DNA of 64,000 bases, taken from contig CM067369.1 in the NCBI GenBank assembly GCA_034401795.1, forward strand, positions 133,731,350 through 133,795,349. The letters are read 5' to 3'. The stretch comes from Chaetoderma sp. LZ-2023a. Lineage: Eukaryota > Mollusca > Caudofoveata > Chaetodermatida > Chaetodermatidae. Positions 33,330 to 43,630 of the stretch are shown piece after piece. The translations under genes and the position numbers were made by a program. The first letter of the stretch is position 1. Every line of letters begins with the position of its first letter. The notes beneath the pieces are model-generated. The model was not told the DNA's origin. It ran no database searches and saw only the letters and a list, made by a program, of their open reading frames with translations.

Positions 33330-35184
33330 CGCCTTGCCCTTATGCTTCTTCTGCTTCTTTGGAGGTTGTCCAGTTTCCCTACAGCCCCTAGTGCGTGCGC
33401 TTGCCGCACTAGCTCTAGGTTGACCGCCAACCGATTATCCTCTAGGATGGCCCGCGCTTGGCCACCGAAGATGCTAGGCCCTGTCAGGGGCGTCCCAAGA
33501 AGACGCTCCCTAACTGCCGTAGCCGGACGCATATGGTCAATAACCATTTGCCTCCTGAATTTGGTCACACGTGCCTGCACCCATGCCAATGCGTCCATAG
33601 ACAGCACCAAGCCGTCATTCACGCACGAAAGCGCCACAGGTGGCACAGGGTGGCCTGCCCCTGCTTCAGCCCACACCGACTGAAGGAGATGATAAGAGTG
33701 GTTGACAGCACTCATAGCTGCCCTCACACCCTCGTCGCATAGGGACAGGACTTCCTCTTGGTGTACCTGGGACCTGTCCACAAGTGCCGGACCGGGGCCA
33801 CCCGCTCCAGCACTCTGAACCCCCAGGACCCATCGGTCATCCTCCGTGACCGACGGCACTACACCATATCTGTCGTATTCCCCCCGCGGAATACGACACC
33901 TTGCCCGCACCTCCCTGGAGGCCGCAGGGAGCTGGCCCTTGGTCGCAAGTTGCTTGCTATAAATAGCATCCAACAACTCTATGAACCGTGGATCCAGTCC
34001 CACTGACTGGATCCGGGCCGCGGGCAAGATCCCCATCCGAATCGATGCAACCGACGGACGGGGCGCATCCTCCTCGGCCATGGCCGAAACCACAGACGGG
34101 TCCACCGTGGCTAGCCAAGCCAGAGTCTACTTCCGAGGAGAACACCCGCAAACACGTCACCCGTTGACACGCTCACGGGTCTGCCAGCTACGGCCTCCTG
34201 GCAAGGAGCCGCGGCTGACACACCAGGCACTCCGGTACCACCCGGTTCCGCCGCCACCTCATGACCCATACCAGTCCATGAGATAGGTCCGCACGGAAAA
34301 CCGTACGGACCCGTAGCGGACGCGGAACGTGGCCAAACACGGGCGCCAACGGCACCCCATGTCCGACCGCCGGACCGGGCGAGATAGGTGAGTACCACGC
34401 CCGGCCCTGCACACCGGTCACCGCCCCAGCTGGTGCCAAACCAACCGACACGGAACCGGTGCCCGGTACCAGATTGGCCTCAGCCACAGGCGGAGCCGCT
34501 GCCCTGGCTTGTGCCAAGCCAGACAGATGGAGGGCGGTTCCGTCCAGGACGGAATCGACCTCCATATGCTCCACCCGTGGCATCACAGGCCGCAGCAATA
34601 ACTCCTCTTCGGCCTCCTTGTCTTCAGACTCCTGGCGGACGGCTCCCACACCTGACGGACCGGCCACCGCTACTGGACCACCCGGAGGTGGCCGCAGAGA
34701 GACAGAACCCGCCAGGCCGGAGCCAGACGGGACTGCCAGGGGGCCGTACGAGACGGCCCCCCCCCTTGGTAAACAGTCCAGAACCCTGTCCAAGGTCCGT
34801 ACCAGGCATGGAGAGAAACTGCCCCCCAACCTTCGGAAGCAGTGATGACACCAGCGTGGGCAGAACGCTATGCAGAAAACCCTGCATAGCCGGACCGAAC
34901 CACGCCGGCGGTGCCATCTCCGCCACCTCCAGCTGGGGACGTGGAGCGCCCCCACCGGCCGAACCGGACGCTCCACGATTTACCCTCGGACCGCCTGACC
35001 CCGCGTCAGACCCAGCCACATCCTTCTGGGCAAGGAACTTTACCATCATATCGACGGACCACACTGTGCACACATTACAACGATTATCACGGTTACAGGG
35101 CGTACACCTAAAACTGACATGGTCCTTAAACACGACGCGTACAAACTTATGGCACTCGTCACATGATGGCGGGGCTAGCTTGGC
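33330..35184 (-). pseudogene. E2 Gag-like protein (broken)
   Basis: It starts after an acceptor-like TTATTTTATAG (35185-35195). The Cys/His cluster follows (CDEC, HVSFRCTPC, CNVCTVW). A Gly/Pro-rich stretch leads to FIELLDAIYSKQLATKGQLP and to TPLTGPSIFGGQARAILED (about 33440), the motif shared by all three elements. At least one frame change separates the N-terminal part (35133-34624) from the C-terminal part (34105 on). The apparent 493-codon frame at 34105-32624 is Gag only in its first half; past about 33330 it runs in a wrong frame over the RT region. Confidence 0.7.
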
Positions 35185-35195
35185 CTATAAAATAA

Positions 35196-36099
35196 GCACA
35201 AACCTACAATAAGCAAGCGGAACGAGACACGGATGGAAGGCAGACAATTAATTTTCAAATAATTTGACCATAAATTAAATGCAACCCTCCCGCACCCCAC
35301 CCCGCAACGTTACAGCAAAGATCGCATTGATTATGACGACAAGAACGAAGCGGGCATAATACACCCATAATTGATCCTCCAGGATGTATCACGGCTCCAG
35401 GAATCATATCGCATAGCATTCGGGGTATATTTACCAATCAATATAAATTATACTCCTAACGAAAGCCGACACGATATGTGAAGAAACAACAAAATGTAAA
35501 CAAACTGCTGTAGCACACGGTAAAACCGCAGACCACGCATCTCACAAGAATTTTGAAACCACCGATCATTGCAAACCGATCGTGATCACACGTAAACTTG
35601 ACCATTCCAAAGTTTCCTGGTACCATTTTTAGTACGCAGCACCCAGAACATATGCGCGAATTAATGAAAACATTTTCTTCACATAAACATCCGAGCCTCA
35701 CGGGTGTGACATCACCCGCTCGGACCCTACGGAAAACGACGTGAGCCGATATTCGTGTTAGAAATACCATAGCAAACACCTATTTTCATATCTGCCGATC
35801 GCCTGTTGGGGTTTAAAGAAGGCGATCGTCCGGCATATCTCGTTGTTAGCACATGTCCCAGATTCTATGGGGTCAGAAATTGGAACATGCGACAACGAAT
35901 TTTAGAGACCTAAGTCTTTTAACTATGGATAATAAGGAATTATACAACCTGGTCTTCATTGGCGGTATTCTCCATTTTATCCAGTTATATCCTTTTACGA
36001 ACGCACACTATCAAATCACAGACAAGACTTAGATTTCCTTCACAAAAGAACTTAAAATCTTTCCTGCAAGAAAAAAACGTGGCCAGCTCTTGTTGCTAT
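35196..36099 (-). other. E2 5' part between terminal repeat and Gag
   Basis: No convincing ORF. If Gag is spliced, its first exon should lie here, but I cannot place it. A piece of this region (35950-36028) recurs at 50478-50566. Confidence 0.4.
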
Positions 36100-36256
36100 G
36101 CAAACAAGAATGAGCTCTATGGTAGACGGGTACTCAGCGGTTGGGAGCCGGGTACCCGGTTCCAAGGAGTCGGTAAAGCTTTCTAAGTCTATAGTCCTAG
36201 AGCCAGCTGTCAAGGCCAGCTGTGTATCAGAAAGTAACAGAATGGTGAGTATTGAT
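36100..36256. repeat. E2 left inverted terminal repeat
   Basis: Reads GGTAGACGGGTACTCAGCGG and on to CAGAATGGTGAGTATTGATC; the inverse complement is at 31432-31592. The outer extension to 36268 (GAAGGAGAA) is present in the ICR. Confidence 0.88.
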
Positions 36257-36268
36257 CGAAGGAGAAAG

Positions 36269-36339
36269 AGAGTATTGCGATTGTGTGTGCGTGTGTGTGT
36301 GCGTGCGTGCGTGTGACCATCCGTCCACACCTGTATTTT
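36269..36339. repeat. Short (GT)n/(GC)n-rich spacer between E2 and E3
   Basis: About 70 bp with alternating purine-pyrimidine runs (GTGTGTGCGTGTGTGTGTGC). It is all that separates two complete DIRS insertions. Confidence 0.8.
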
Positions 36340-36379
36340 AAACGAAATCTAGGATTTCTTTTTTCACGAGAGAGTTGAT

Positions 36380-36536
36380 ACTTACCTCCCTAATACTTTT
36401 GATATTGCTAAATATTGGCTTTCACTCAATAAACACTCAGATTAAAACAGTTAGGTGCCCCTACTGGGCAGGGAGTCAGAGCGTAGTCTGGCGGATGCCA
36501 GCCCCACCACCGCGCATGCGCAGACTAGCACTTCCT
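36380..36536. repeat. E3 right inverted terminal repeat
   Basis: Contains CTAATACTTTTGATATTGCT and CCGCGCATGCGCAGACTAGC; the inverse complement is at 43206-43370. The outer extension to 36340 recurs in the ICR. Confidence 0.9.
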
Positions 36537-36621
36537 CTGACTAGATTATTGGCTGACACACATGCAACTATTAAGAGCCTGAAGACCGAGCCTCTGTGGG
36601 GTGGAGAGGCCGGGTCCGTAT

Positions 36622-36722
36622 CTAGGGAGGTAAGTATCAACTCTCTCGTGAAAAAAGAAATCCTAGATTTCGTTTATTTCACTTCAAGAGTATACTTACC
36701 TCCCTAATACTTTTGATATTGC
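36622..36722. repeat. E3 internal complementary region
   Basis: About 101 bp. The first half is the inverse complement of the right outer end (about 36341-36405) and the second half that of the left outer end (43344-43386). They join near 36672. Preceded by GGGTCCGTA as in E2. Confidence 0.9.
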
Positions 36723-37259
36723 CAGAATTCGAAAGTGAATCTGGCGGGAGGGAGGCGAGGTCAAAAGACCAGCTCATCCCTATACGCTTTTCTGCGTTTA
36801 AGGCACTTAAACTTCTGAAACTGTAAGAAAAAACAGTCAGGATTTGACTAACCATCGGATAACACCACCGATGTATGAGAGATGACCGAATGTCATATGC
36901 GCTCCCTCCCCCCCCCCTCCTTCCTGGGAGGAAGAGTCGACTGACCTCAATGTCCTATACGCTCTCTACGTACAAGTGCCATGTACTACAGGACAGAGAC
37001 GAAAAAGCTCCATTTTCGTAACTCTCAACCATGAACCACACAAATACACAAACCATCACCATATTAATAACGGGTAACGTGACAATACAATCAACAACGG
37101 ACAACACATGAACAAGACTGACCTTGTTGAAATGGCTGCTGACATCATCTTCCCATTGGTAAAGACTGATGCAGGCCCAAAAAAGTGGGTGTTTCCATAA
37201 ATTAATTGTGAAATATATAAGTAATGAGGAAAAAACCTCCTCAAAAAATATAAACCGAG
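36723..37259 (-). other. E3 3' non-coding part
   Basis: Contains a run of C around 36908-36916 and no ORF of interest. Confidence 0.5.
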
Positions 37260-38435
37260 TTATTTTTTCAAAATCGACAAGGCGAGAGGATTAGAGGTGT
37301 CACGGAGATAATGGTCTGTAAAACTTGACTCACAGTGCCACTGAGCCACCGACATAATATCATCCACAGGGACCCCATTAAATAGGGCAGTGGATGTCAC
37401 TACGCCGCGGACACTGTGAGCCTTGGCCACGTCAACCTGCTTCCCGGTGGCGGATTTATGGCAAAACTGAATGCATTCTACAATCCACCTGGAAATGGTG
37501 TCCTTAGAAGCCCTGCCATGGGGTTCAATATATGACAACCATAACGCTGACTGATCGGTGCGCCACTCCGCCGTACGTTGCTTGTACCGGCAAAGCGCCC
37601 GGACAGGACACCATGCTTTAGAATTAGGATCATATCTAGTTAAAGCAGGCAAAATAATAGGTTGACCTGGATATTTCAACGACTGATTTTTAGCCAAGAA
37701 ATTAATCCTAGGTAGCAGCTTAAGGCCTTCCCCTGAAACCACAAAACGGTCATCCTCGGCTGATAAGGCATGAATTTCACTCCTACGCCTAGCCGAGGCC
37801 GCAGCAATTAAAAACACAGTCTTCAGTGTTAATAGTTTCATAGAAATGGAACTAAGTGGTTCAAAAGGCTTATCACCTAGTACTTGAAGCACTAGCGATA
37901 AACTCCAAGACGGAATCACCGGTGGATTCCTTGGTCTTAGATTGCCCATGCCTTTAATTAATACATTTAATGTATTTACTTCATCACTTCCCCTCTTAGC
38001 CAAGCAAGGAATAACAGACATTAATGCTGACTTATAACCAGCAATAGAGTTAGGCTTGAGGCTATAGGCATCATAGAGGTGACAGAGGAAATCAGCTACT
38101 ACTTGAATAGATGAATCCATTGGATCAATACATCTTTTTGAGCACCATTCTGCAAATCTGTTGATTTTATAATTATATGCTCTGGAGGTTGACCCCCTCC
38201 TGGCTTTGGCCATAAACATGGCTGCTTGCTCAGAAAAGCCCTCCTTAATTCTAGATTCCTTGACAACATCCACGCAGTCAATCTGAACATTGACGGATTG
38301 TTGTGAAGGACCTTGCCCTGGAAGATAATATCGTCCATCAGAGGCAGAGGAACCGGATTGCAGACCAGAAGGTCCAGCAGATCCGTATACCATGATCGGC
38401 TTGGCCAATCCGGGGCGATCAGAAGCACTTGGCAT
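37260..38435 (-). CDS. E3 tyrosine recombinase (intact frame)
   Basis: About 391 codons if it starts at the ATG at 38435-38433 (MPSASDRPGLAKPIMVYGSA), the start conserved in E1. It has the core-binding-like N-terminal region (SRAYNYKINRFAEWCSKRC) and then the catalytic residues: Arg in ARRRSEIHALSAED, H-x-x-R as HSVRGVV, QWHCESSFTD and the nucleophile Tyr in TDHYLRD. It ends NPLALSILKK. It would join the reverse-transcribed circle to the genome. The frame overlaps the end of the RT/RNase H ORF (to 38099) in a different frame, as usual in DIRS elements. The frame is open further upstream to 40352, but that upstream part is RT or noise, so the true start is uncertain. Confidence 0.85.
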   Translation of the reverse strand: MPSASDRPGLAKPIMVYGSAGPSGLQSGSSASDGRYYLPGQGPSQQSVNVQIDCVDVVKESRIKEGFSEQAAMFMAKARRGSTSRAYNYKINRFAEWCSKRCIDPMDSSIQVVADFLCHLYDAYSLKPNSIAGYKSALMSVIPCLAKRGSDEVNTLNVLIKGMGNLRPRNPPVIPSWSLSLVLQVLGDKPFEPLSSISMKLLTLKTVFLIAAASARRRSEIHALSAEDDRFVVSGEGLKLLPRINFLAKNQSLKYPGQPIILPALTRYDPNSKAWCPVRALCRYKQRTAEWRTDQSALWLSYIEPHGRASKDTISRWIVECIQFCHKSATGKQVDVAKAHSVRGVVTSTALFNGVPVDDIMSVAQWHCESSFTDHYLRDTSNPLALSILKK

Positions 38436-40352
38436 TCCTCTTGTCTGATTTTCTGAAGAATTTTTGGAATCAGGATTGCTGGAGGGAATGCGTATGCATA
38501 CATTCTCCCCCAGCTGATAGCTAACGCATCTGTTGCGAAAGCGCTTGGATCCGGAATCGGAGAGACGTACGTCGTCATCTTCGCATTCTTCTTCGTTGCG
38601 AACAAATCGATGTTGGGTTTCCCCCAATGGTCGAACAGACGATCCGCCACACATTGATTTAGTTGCCATTCCGTGGGTAAAACACTCATCCTTCGGCTCA
38701 ATGAGTCTGCTAGCAGGTTTAACCTTCCCGGAATATGAACTGCTTTCAAGGTAATCTGGTGATCCAGACACGAACAAAGCAGTCTCCATGTCATCATACA
38801 GAGACTGGGCGACTTCGTTCCGCCCTGGCGGTTTATGTAAGTCACAACTGTTGAGTTGTCTGAACGAATAAGAACAATCTTGCCCTGAACTTTCTGTAAG
38901 AAATGTTCCAGGCCCAGGACTACTGCTCTTAGCTCCAGTAGATTTATATGTTCCTTTGACTGTTCCGGATTCCAAAGCCCTGATATCGTGGACTCTTCCA
39001 GGCAAGCCCCCCAGCCCTCCATCGATGCATCTGTATACACAGTCACCTGAGGGTGGGGAGGGGTCAGCATAACCCCCACCAAGAGATTCTCTGTGAGCAA
39101 CCACCATTGCAGGTGGTGAATCAGAGGCGCCAACACTGACACATTCGAGTCCAGCGAACCTGTACTCTGGGTCCATTGTGTCATGAGAAACAACTGGATC
39201 GGCCGCCTGCGTAAGGCGGCCTGAGGAATGACTGGTTCCAAAGAAACCATCAACCCCAGCATTCTCAAGTAAACCCGTGCCAGGACATGACGACTGTCGC
39301 ACACTGACTGAATTAACGAGATGAGTTTTTGCACTCTCTCCTGAGTAGGATAAACATATCCCGTCTCCAGATCGAAGAACATTCCCAGGTAAACAAACCT
39401 CTGGGATGGAGTCAGCTCTGATTTCGGAAAATTTATCATCCAGCCCAAATCCGAGAGAGTTTTCAAAACAATCACCAGATTGGCCGATAAAGCTTCCTTG
39501 TCGTGTGCCTTTAACAGCCAGTCGTCTATGTACGTGTGGACTGCTATGCTTCTCCTGCGGAGGTATGCTGTGATCGCAAGAACCACACGGGTGAAAACCC
39601 GAGGAAATTCCGAAGGGCAACACCCTGAATTCCCACTGTCTGCCCTGAAATGCAAATCTCAGGAAGCGACAGAAACTCCCGTGGATGGGGATGTGGAAAT
39701 AAGCGTCCTTCAAATCTATCGACGCCGTCCACATCCCCCTCTCCAACCCCGCCAACACCGAGCGCACCGTTTCCATCTTGAAACTGGGCGTCTCGATGAA
39801 CTTGTTCAATGGCTTGAGGTTGAGAATCGGTCTCCACCCTCCGGTGCGTTTTGTTACTAAGAACAGGGTTGAATAGAAGCCCGGACACCTTTGTGCCGGC
39901 TGAATAGCTCCCTTTTGTACGAGGGAATCTATCTCCTCCTCGATACACAACCTTTGCTCTGGATCTCTCGGAATGGGAGTCCAGACTGGCACTAGAGACA
40001 GTCGCGACGGCGGGCCTGTCATCCACTCTGGATGATACCCGACGGAAAGCCATCGCAAGACTAAACGGTCCTGAGTTAACTGTTCCCACTCTTGCATGTG
40101 GTCGGCTAGCCGGCCTCCCACCGGTCCACCTAGGGACAGAGGTGGACACGAGGCATGCAAGAGCGGCACTGACCCCGTCGCCATAAACACCGGAGTGGTT
40201 CTTACCGCGGTAACCGTCCCGTCAGGACCGATAACCACGCCCAGATCCTCGCGCTCCCCGCCCCGCCCCGCGCGCACCTCGGTGCGCGGGCGGCTGCCTG
40301 GCTGACGGCGCCTGAGGAACCTGCGCCCCCCTCGCTGCTGGCCGAATCGCAC
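38099..40352 (-). pseudogene. E3 reverse transcriptase / RNase H (one short deletion)
   Basis: The front, from about 40352, has VPVWTPIPRDPEQRLCIEEE, GGWRPILNLKPLNKF, ASIDLKDAYFHIP and LPFGISS. At about 39598 the expected APRVFT motif has lost a few bases, probably 8 between two TCGG repeats, and the frame moves. From there 39655-38099 carries PRVFTRVV, YIDDWLLKA, then RNase H with YTDASMEGWGACL, LLELRAVVLG, IRSDNSTVVTYIN and HIPGRLNLLADSLSRR. Everything needed is present except the few deleted bases. The first codons overlap the end of Gag. The single 1030-codon frame at 40352-37260 that spans RT front and recombinase reads through the wrong frame in the middle and is not one protein. Confidence 0.87.
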
Positions 40353-42275
40353 GCGGCCGAGGCCGACGGTGGCTGGCCTCTGACTTGGCCAGCACCACCT
40401 CGAGCCTGCAGGGGACGATACGCAGGGGCCGCGGCGCGAACGTTAGCACGACGCAGCACCTCAAACTGCTCGCGCAGCGCCCTCTGGTTATTCACCAGGG
40501 TGACCGTCTCCTGGAGGTGTCGACATCCCTCACCTCCAAAAAGACCAGGACCCGTCATAGGCGTACGCAGTAGCCTGTTGTACAGGTCCTGAGACGGGCA
40601 CAGATTGTCCAGGGCAAACGTGCGTCTTGCCCGGACACTCCTGGTCACCGCCCGAGTCATACAGTCCAGCGCCAGGTTAATACCATCCTGGATGGCTCGC
40701 TGGACCGTGACCGGACTTGGCTGGCGCGATGCGGATGCCGTTACTACCCCCTGTAACAGCTGGGAGACGTGGGACAGAGCGGCAATCGAAGCCCTCCCAC
40801 TCTCCTCCGCATCACGCAACGCGGTATTCGCCGAACGCAACGCGTTCGAGCACAAGACCCCCCGTGTCAGAACGGGAGCCTGGCCGCGCATCCTCACCCA
40901 AAGCCGCGCGGTCATCCACGCTGGGCTTGGGTACCACACCGTACCGCTGGTAATCCAGGGGCACAATGCGACAACGCCTGGCCACCTCGCGAGGGGCCTT
41001 CGCGAGACGTCCACTCGACTTAATGGACGACTCCGCCGCCTCGAACATGTCAACGACATGCTCCGCCAGCGGCAGAGAAGGCATAGCGTTAGCAGTCGGT
41101 TTCCCAGCTAACCACGGCCTGTGGTCACGCTGGCTAGCCGACTGCTCCACGGGCAGATCAGGCCTAACGCTCACCAACTACTGGCAAGCGTCAGACCAAT
41201 CCTCCTCCGTGGCTAACTGCGAGCGCTCTACAAGACGGGGGCCTTCGTCTTCCTCCTGAGCGCAAGCAGCAGAGCTTGACGGCGGGTACGCTGATACACC
41301 TGGCAAGCCAGGGAAAACATGCGGGCCTGACAGCACCGGCATGACAATACCACTGGTATGACCAGGAGCAGGCGCCGTGGCAGAGCGCGGGGCATATACC
41401 GCCCCACCACGGGCCCGGCCAGCACCAGCAACACCGTCGGCAAGCCGAGGTATGCGGTACCGCTGGCCATCAGCAGCGCCCTGGGCCACCACCTGAACCG
41501 CGGACTCTACTCCAGGGTGAGTAAAACCGTGGAAGAAGCCGCCTGTATTCCCCGCGAGGGGTGCACAAACGTCTTCATCCATGTCCACGTCGTCAGACGG
41601 CAACCCTAGCAGGTAATCCTCATCACCCTGGTCAGAAAGATTAGACCCCGGGTCAGCAAAGAGAGCTAACCCGGGCTGACCAGGAACGGTGCCATAGGAG
41701 GTACTGGCCACCGCGGCGTGCGGATACCCCTGGACTGATAAGCAGCCCGCGGGTTCCAGCGACAACCTTCCACGGTCCCCTATCGGCGCGGCAATAAGCC
41801 TGCTGCCAGGGTCGTGGAACGCCCCCTCTAATGGGGCCACCTCTGAATCGTCGAACAACGGAAGCGGTCTAAGGAAAACCGATCCAGAGGCGGGGATTAC
41901 CTGCTCCGAAGCCGATGATGAGGACAGTAAAGGATTTGGTCCAGGAAGCATGCCACGAAGCAACTCTGGAACCAAATCCTTTATTGTCCTCTTCATCTCT
42001 CCCAACATCTCGGTCCGGAAGGCCTCCATATCCACCGCGGACGAGACCTTCCCCTTACCCTTCCTACTTACAACCTCTCGTTTCCGCTTCTTCTTCTTCT
42101 CCTCCTCTACCACCTTGTCCGTCGCCTGTAAGCACAAGAATTCGGACATTAACTCGCCCCCCCAGTGCTTACATATGTCACAATTAGCCAAGGGACCACA
42201 AGAGCTACATTGATAGCAAAGATGAGGCAAGAACCTATCATGCAGAAATCGTCCACAGGACGCGCAACCCGGTCC
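40202..42275 (-). pseudogene. E3 Gag-like protein (one stop, one frameshift)
   Basis: The coding start follows the acceptor TGCCCTGTTTCAG (42276-42288). The Cys/His cluster (CASC, HLC, CSSC, CDICKHW) covers 42266-42162. Then come Lys/Arg-rich KKKKKRKREVV, an amphipathic EMKRTIKDLVPELLRGML and an acidic region. TAG at about 41178 interrupts the frame, which then continues to about 40860. The rest is in the next frame and includes LLRTPMTGPGLFGGEGCRHL (near 40550) and a Gly/Arg/Ala-rich C-terminus. Its order before RT and the motif shared with E1 and E2 support the structural protein role. DIRS Gag proteins are poorly conserved, so this rests on comparison within the window. Confidence 0.72.
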
Positions 42276-42288
42276 CTGAAACAGGGCA

Positions 42289-43205
42289 AAGGACAAGGAG
42301 TATGAGCAAACTAGTTAAGCTTAGACACTCAAACCAACTCAAAGAGAAGGAAAACGATCATAAAGATCAATATACATCAGAAACCAGCATTGCAACTTAA
42401 ATTGCTGATAAATACATAGCCAGGCTGATTATGACGTCATTAATCCCGTGACAGGAAAAAATCGATCCCAACAAAACATCCAAGTGCAAGGACGAATTGT
42501 ATGCTGAATGGATACTCGACTACACAACCATCAGATACATATAGATAACTCTTTTCTGGCAAAAATGTTAATTATCTCCCTTTGCTTACTATAATTAACA
42601 TCACCACATTATCAATAACTAGATACCTGACACCGTGTATAGACAAACCATCCAACGTGACGAACCGGAGTACTCCACCACCTGCACGCCTCTTAACTCT
42701 CTCCACCTCATGGGGAAGGAATTGGATCAAGAGGGCAAAGTGAGAAGACCTTTATACTAGGCCTCCAACTCACTGGACATAATTTTTCATTTGGTTAGAT
42801 AACCTAACAGTGTTAGTAGGAAATGGAACCATGGTGGAGAGAAAACTAACTCTCTGCTGCTGTGATGCCACCATCTAGCGTCATACAGACCTGTGGACAT
42901 AAACAGAAAGAGAAATTAGCCTTAGGTAGCACCGAGTTGGCATAAACCAACTAACCAAGGCGCTTATCACGGTAAACGCGAGTCCCGGAAACACAATACA
43001 CCGGGAAGAAAAACTCGCTAATTTTACTAGAAGTCACCTGATTTAAAGGTCCTAGGTCCCCCTTTGGCGAAGTGATCCTTCCTGCCATCCTAATCAGTGA
43101 CTATCACTCCAAAATAACACCACCAAGTTATGTTAAAACAGCTTATAGAGCAAGGAAAAGCTTTTGCACAAAAAAACATGTGTGATCTCTCTGCCAATAA
43201 TCTAG
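42289..43205 (-). other. E3 5' part between terminal repeat and Gag
   Basis: No clear ORF. It includes 'gttaattatctccctttgctta' (42567), a phrase common in some invertebrate repeats. A first Gag exon may lie here, unplaced. Confidence 0.4.
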
Positions 43206-43370
43206 CAAAGAGGTAGTGCTAGTCTGCGCATGCGCGGTGGTGGGGCTGGCATCCACCAGACTACGCTCTGACTCCCTGCCCAGTAGGGGCACCTAACTGT
43301 TTTAATCTGAGTGTTTATTGAGTGAAAGCCAATATTTAGCAATATCAAAAGTATTAGGGAGGTAAGTATA
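43206..43370. repeat. E3 left inverted terminal repeat
   Basis: The inverse complement of 36380-36536 (for example GTCTGCGCATGCGCGGTGGT here). The outer extension to about 43388 recurs in the ICR. Confidence 0.9.
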
Positions 43371-43419
43371 CTCTTGAAGTGAAACAAACACTACTGATCT
43401 GATTTAGCTCAAATTTTAA

Positions 43420-43630
43420 CGCACAGTGAAGGAACTTGCCATGCAAGGGTATTTACAGAGTTTAGCCGTGATCCAGATAAAAGAACCTGGATCCAGATTG
43501 GATCAAATTCTGGATCAATGGATATCTAAAAAACTATTGGTCCAATTTTGCTCAAATTTTAGCACAAGAAAGGGTGTGCCATACATTATGATTCCATTTC
43601 CGCAACTTTGAGTGTGATCTGAAGAAATCT
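43420..43630. repeat. Interspersed repeat fragment, family D
   Basis: It shares 'ctggatccagattggatcaaattctggatc' and 'atgcaagggtatttacagag'-type phrases with 16064-16400 and 44290-44650. Borders are unclear. Confidence 0.45.

Larger units (their letters stand above)
31393..36268 (-). mobile_element. DIRS-type retrotransposon E2, internally deleted (about 4.9 kb)
   Basis: This has the same layout as E1, read on the - strand: left inverted terminal repeat (36256-36100), Gag, a fused remnant of RT and recombinase, ICR (31737-31638) and right inverted terminal repeat (31592-31432). The reverse transcriptase core, the whole RNase H and the front of the recombinase are missing. The two terminal repeats are almost identical, so the copy is fairly young. 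The ends meet in the ICR at a shared GAA, the likely exchange point. Confidence 0.87.
36340..43388 (-). mobile_element. DIRS-type retrotransposon E3 (about 7 kb, nearly full length)
   Basis: The best preserved element, read on the - strand: left inverted terminal repeat (43370-43206), Gag, RT/RNase H overlapping Gag, recombinase overlapping RNase H in another frame, ICR (36722-36622), right inverted terminal repeat (36536-36380). The outer ends share AAAC, the probable exchange core. The recombinase frame is intact, Gag has one stop and one frameshift, and RT has a short deletion. The terminal repeats are almost identical. Autonomous relatives probably exist elsewhere in the genome. Confidence 0.9.

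Noticed and set aside
32624-34105. A 493-residue protein in E2
   Set aside because: The first half is Gag; the second half is a wrong-frame translation of the RT region that in the correct frame gives the 32886-32242 ORF.
34388-35212. Long + strand Pro/Arg-rich frames opposite E2 Gag, and similar ones at 40605-41111 and 41358-42213
   Set aside because: They are shadows of GC-rich Gag coding on the - strand, of low complexity and without family motifs.
37260-40352. A single 1030-residue polyprotein in E3
   Set aside because: The middle reads the RT/RNase H region in the wrong frame; the true RT and RNase H motifs are in the 39655-38099 frame. Only the front (RT) and back (recombinase) are real.
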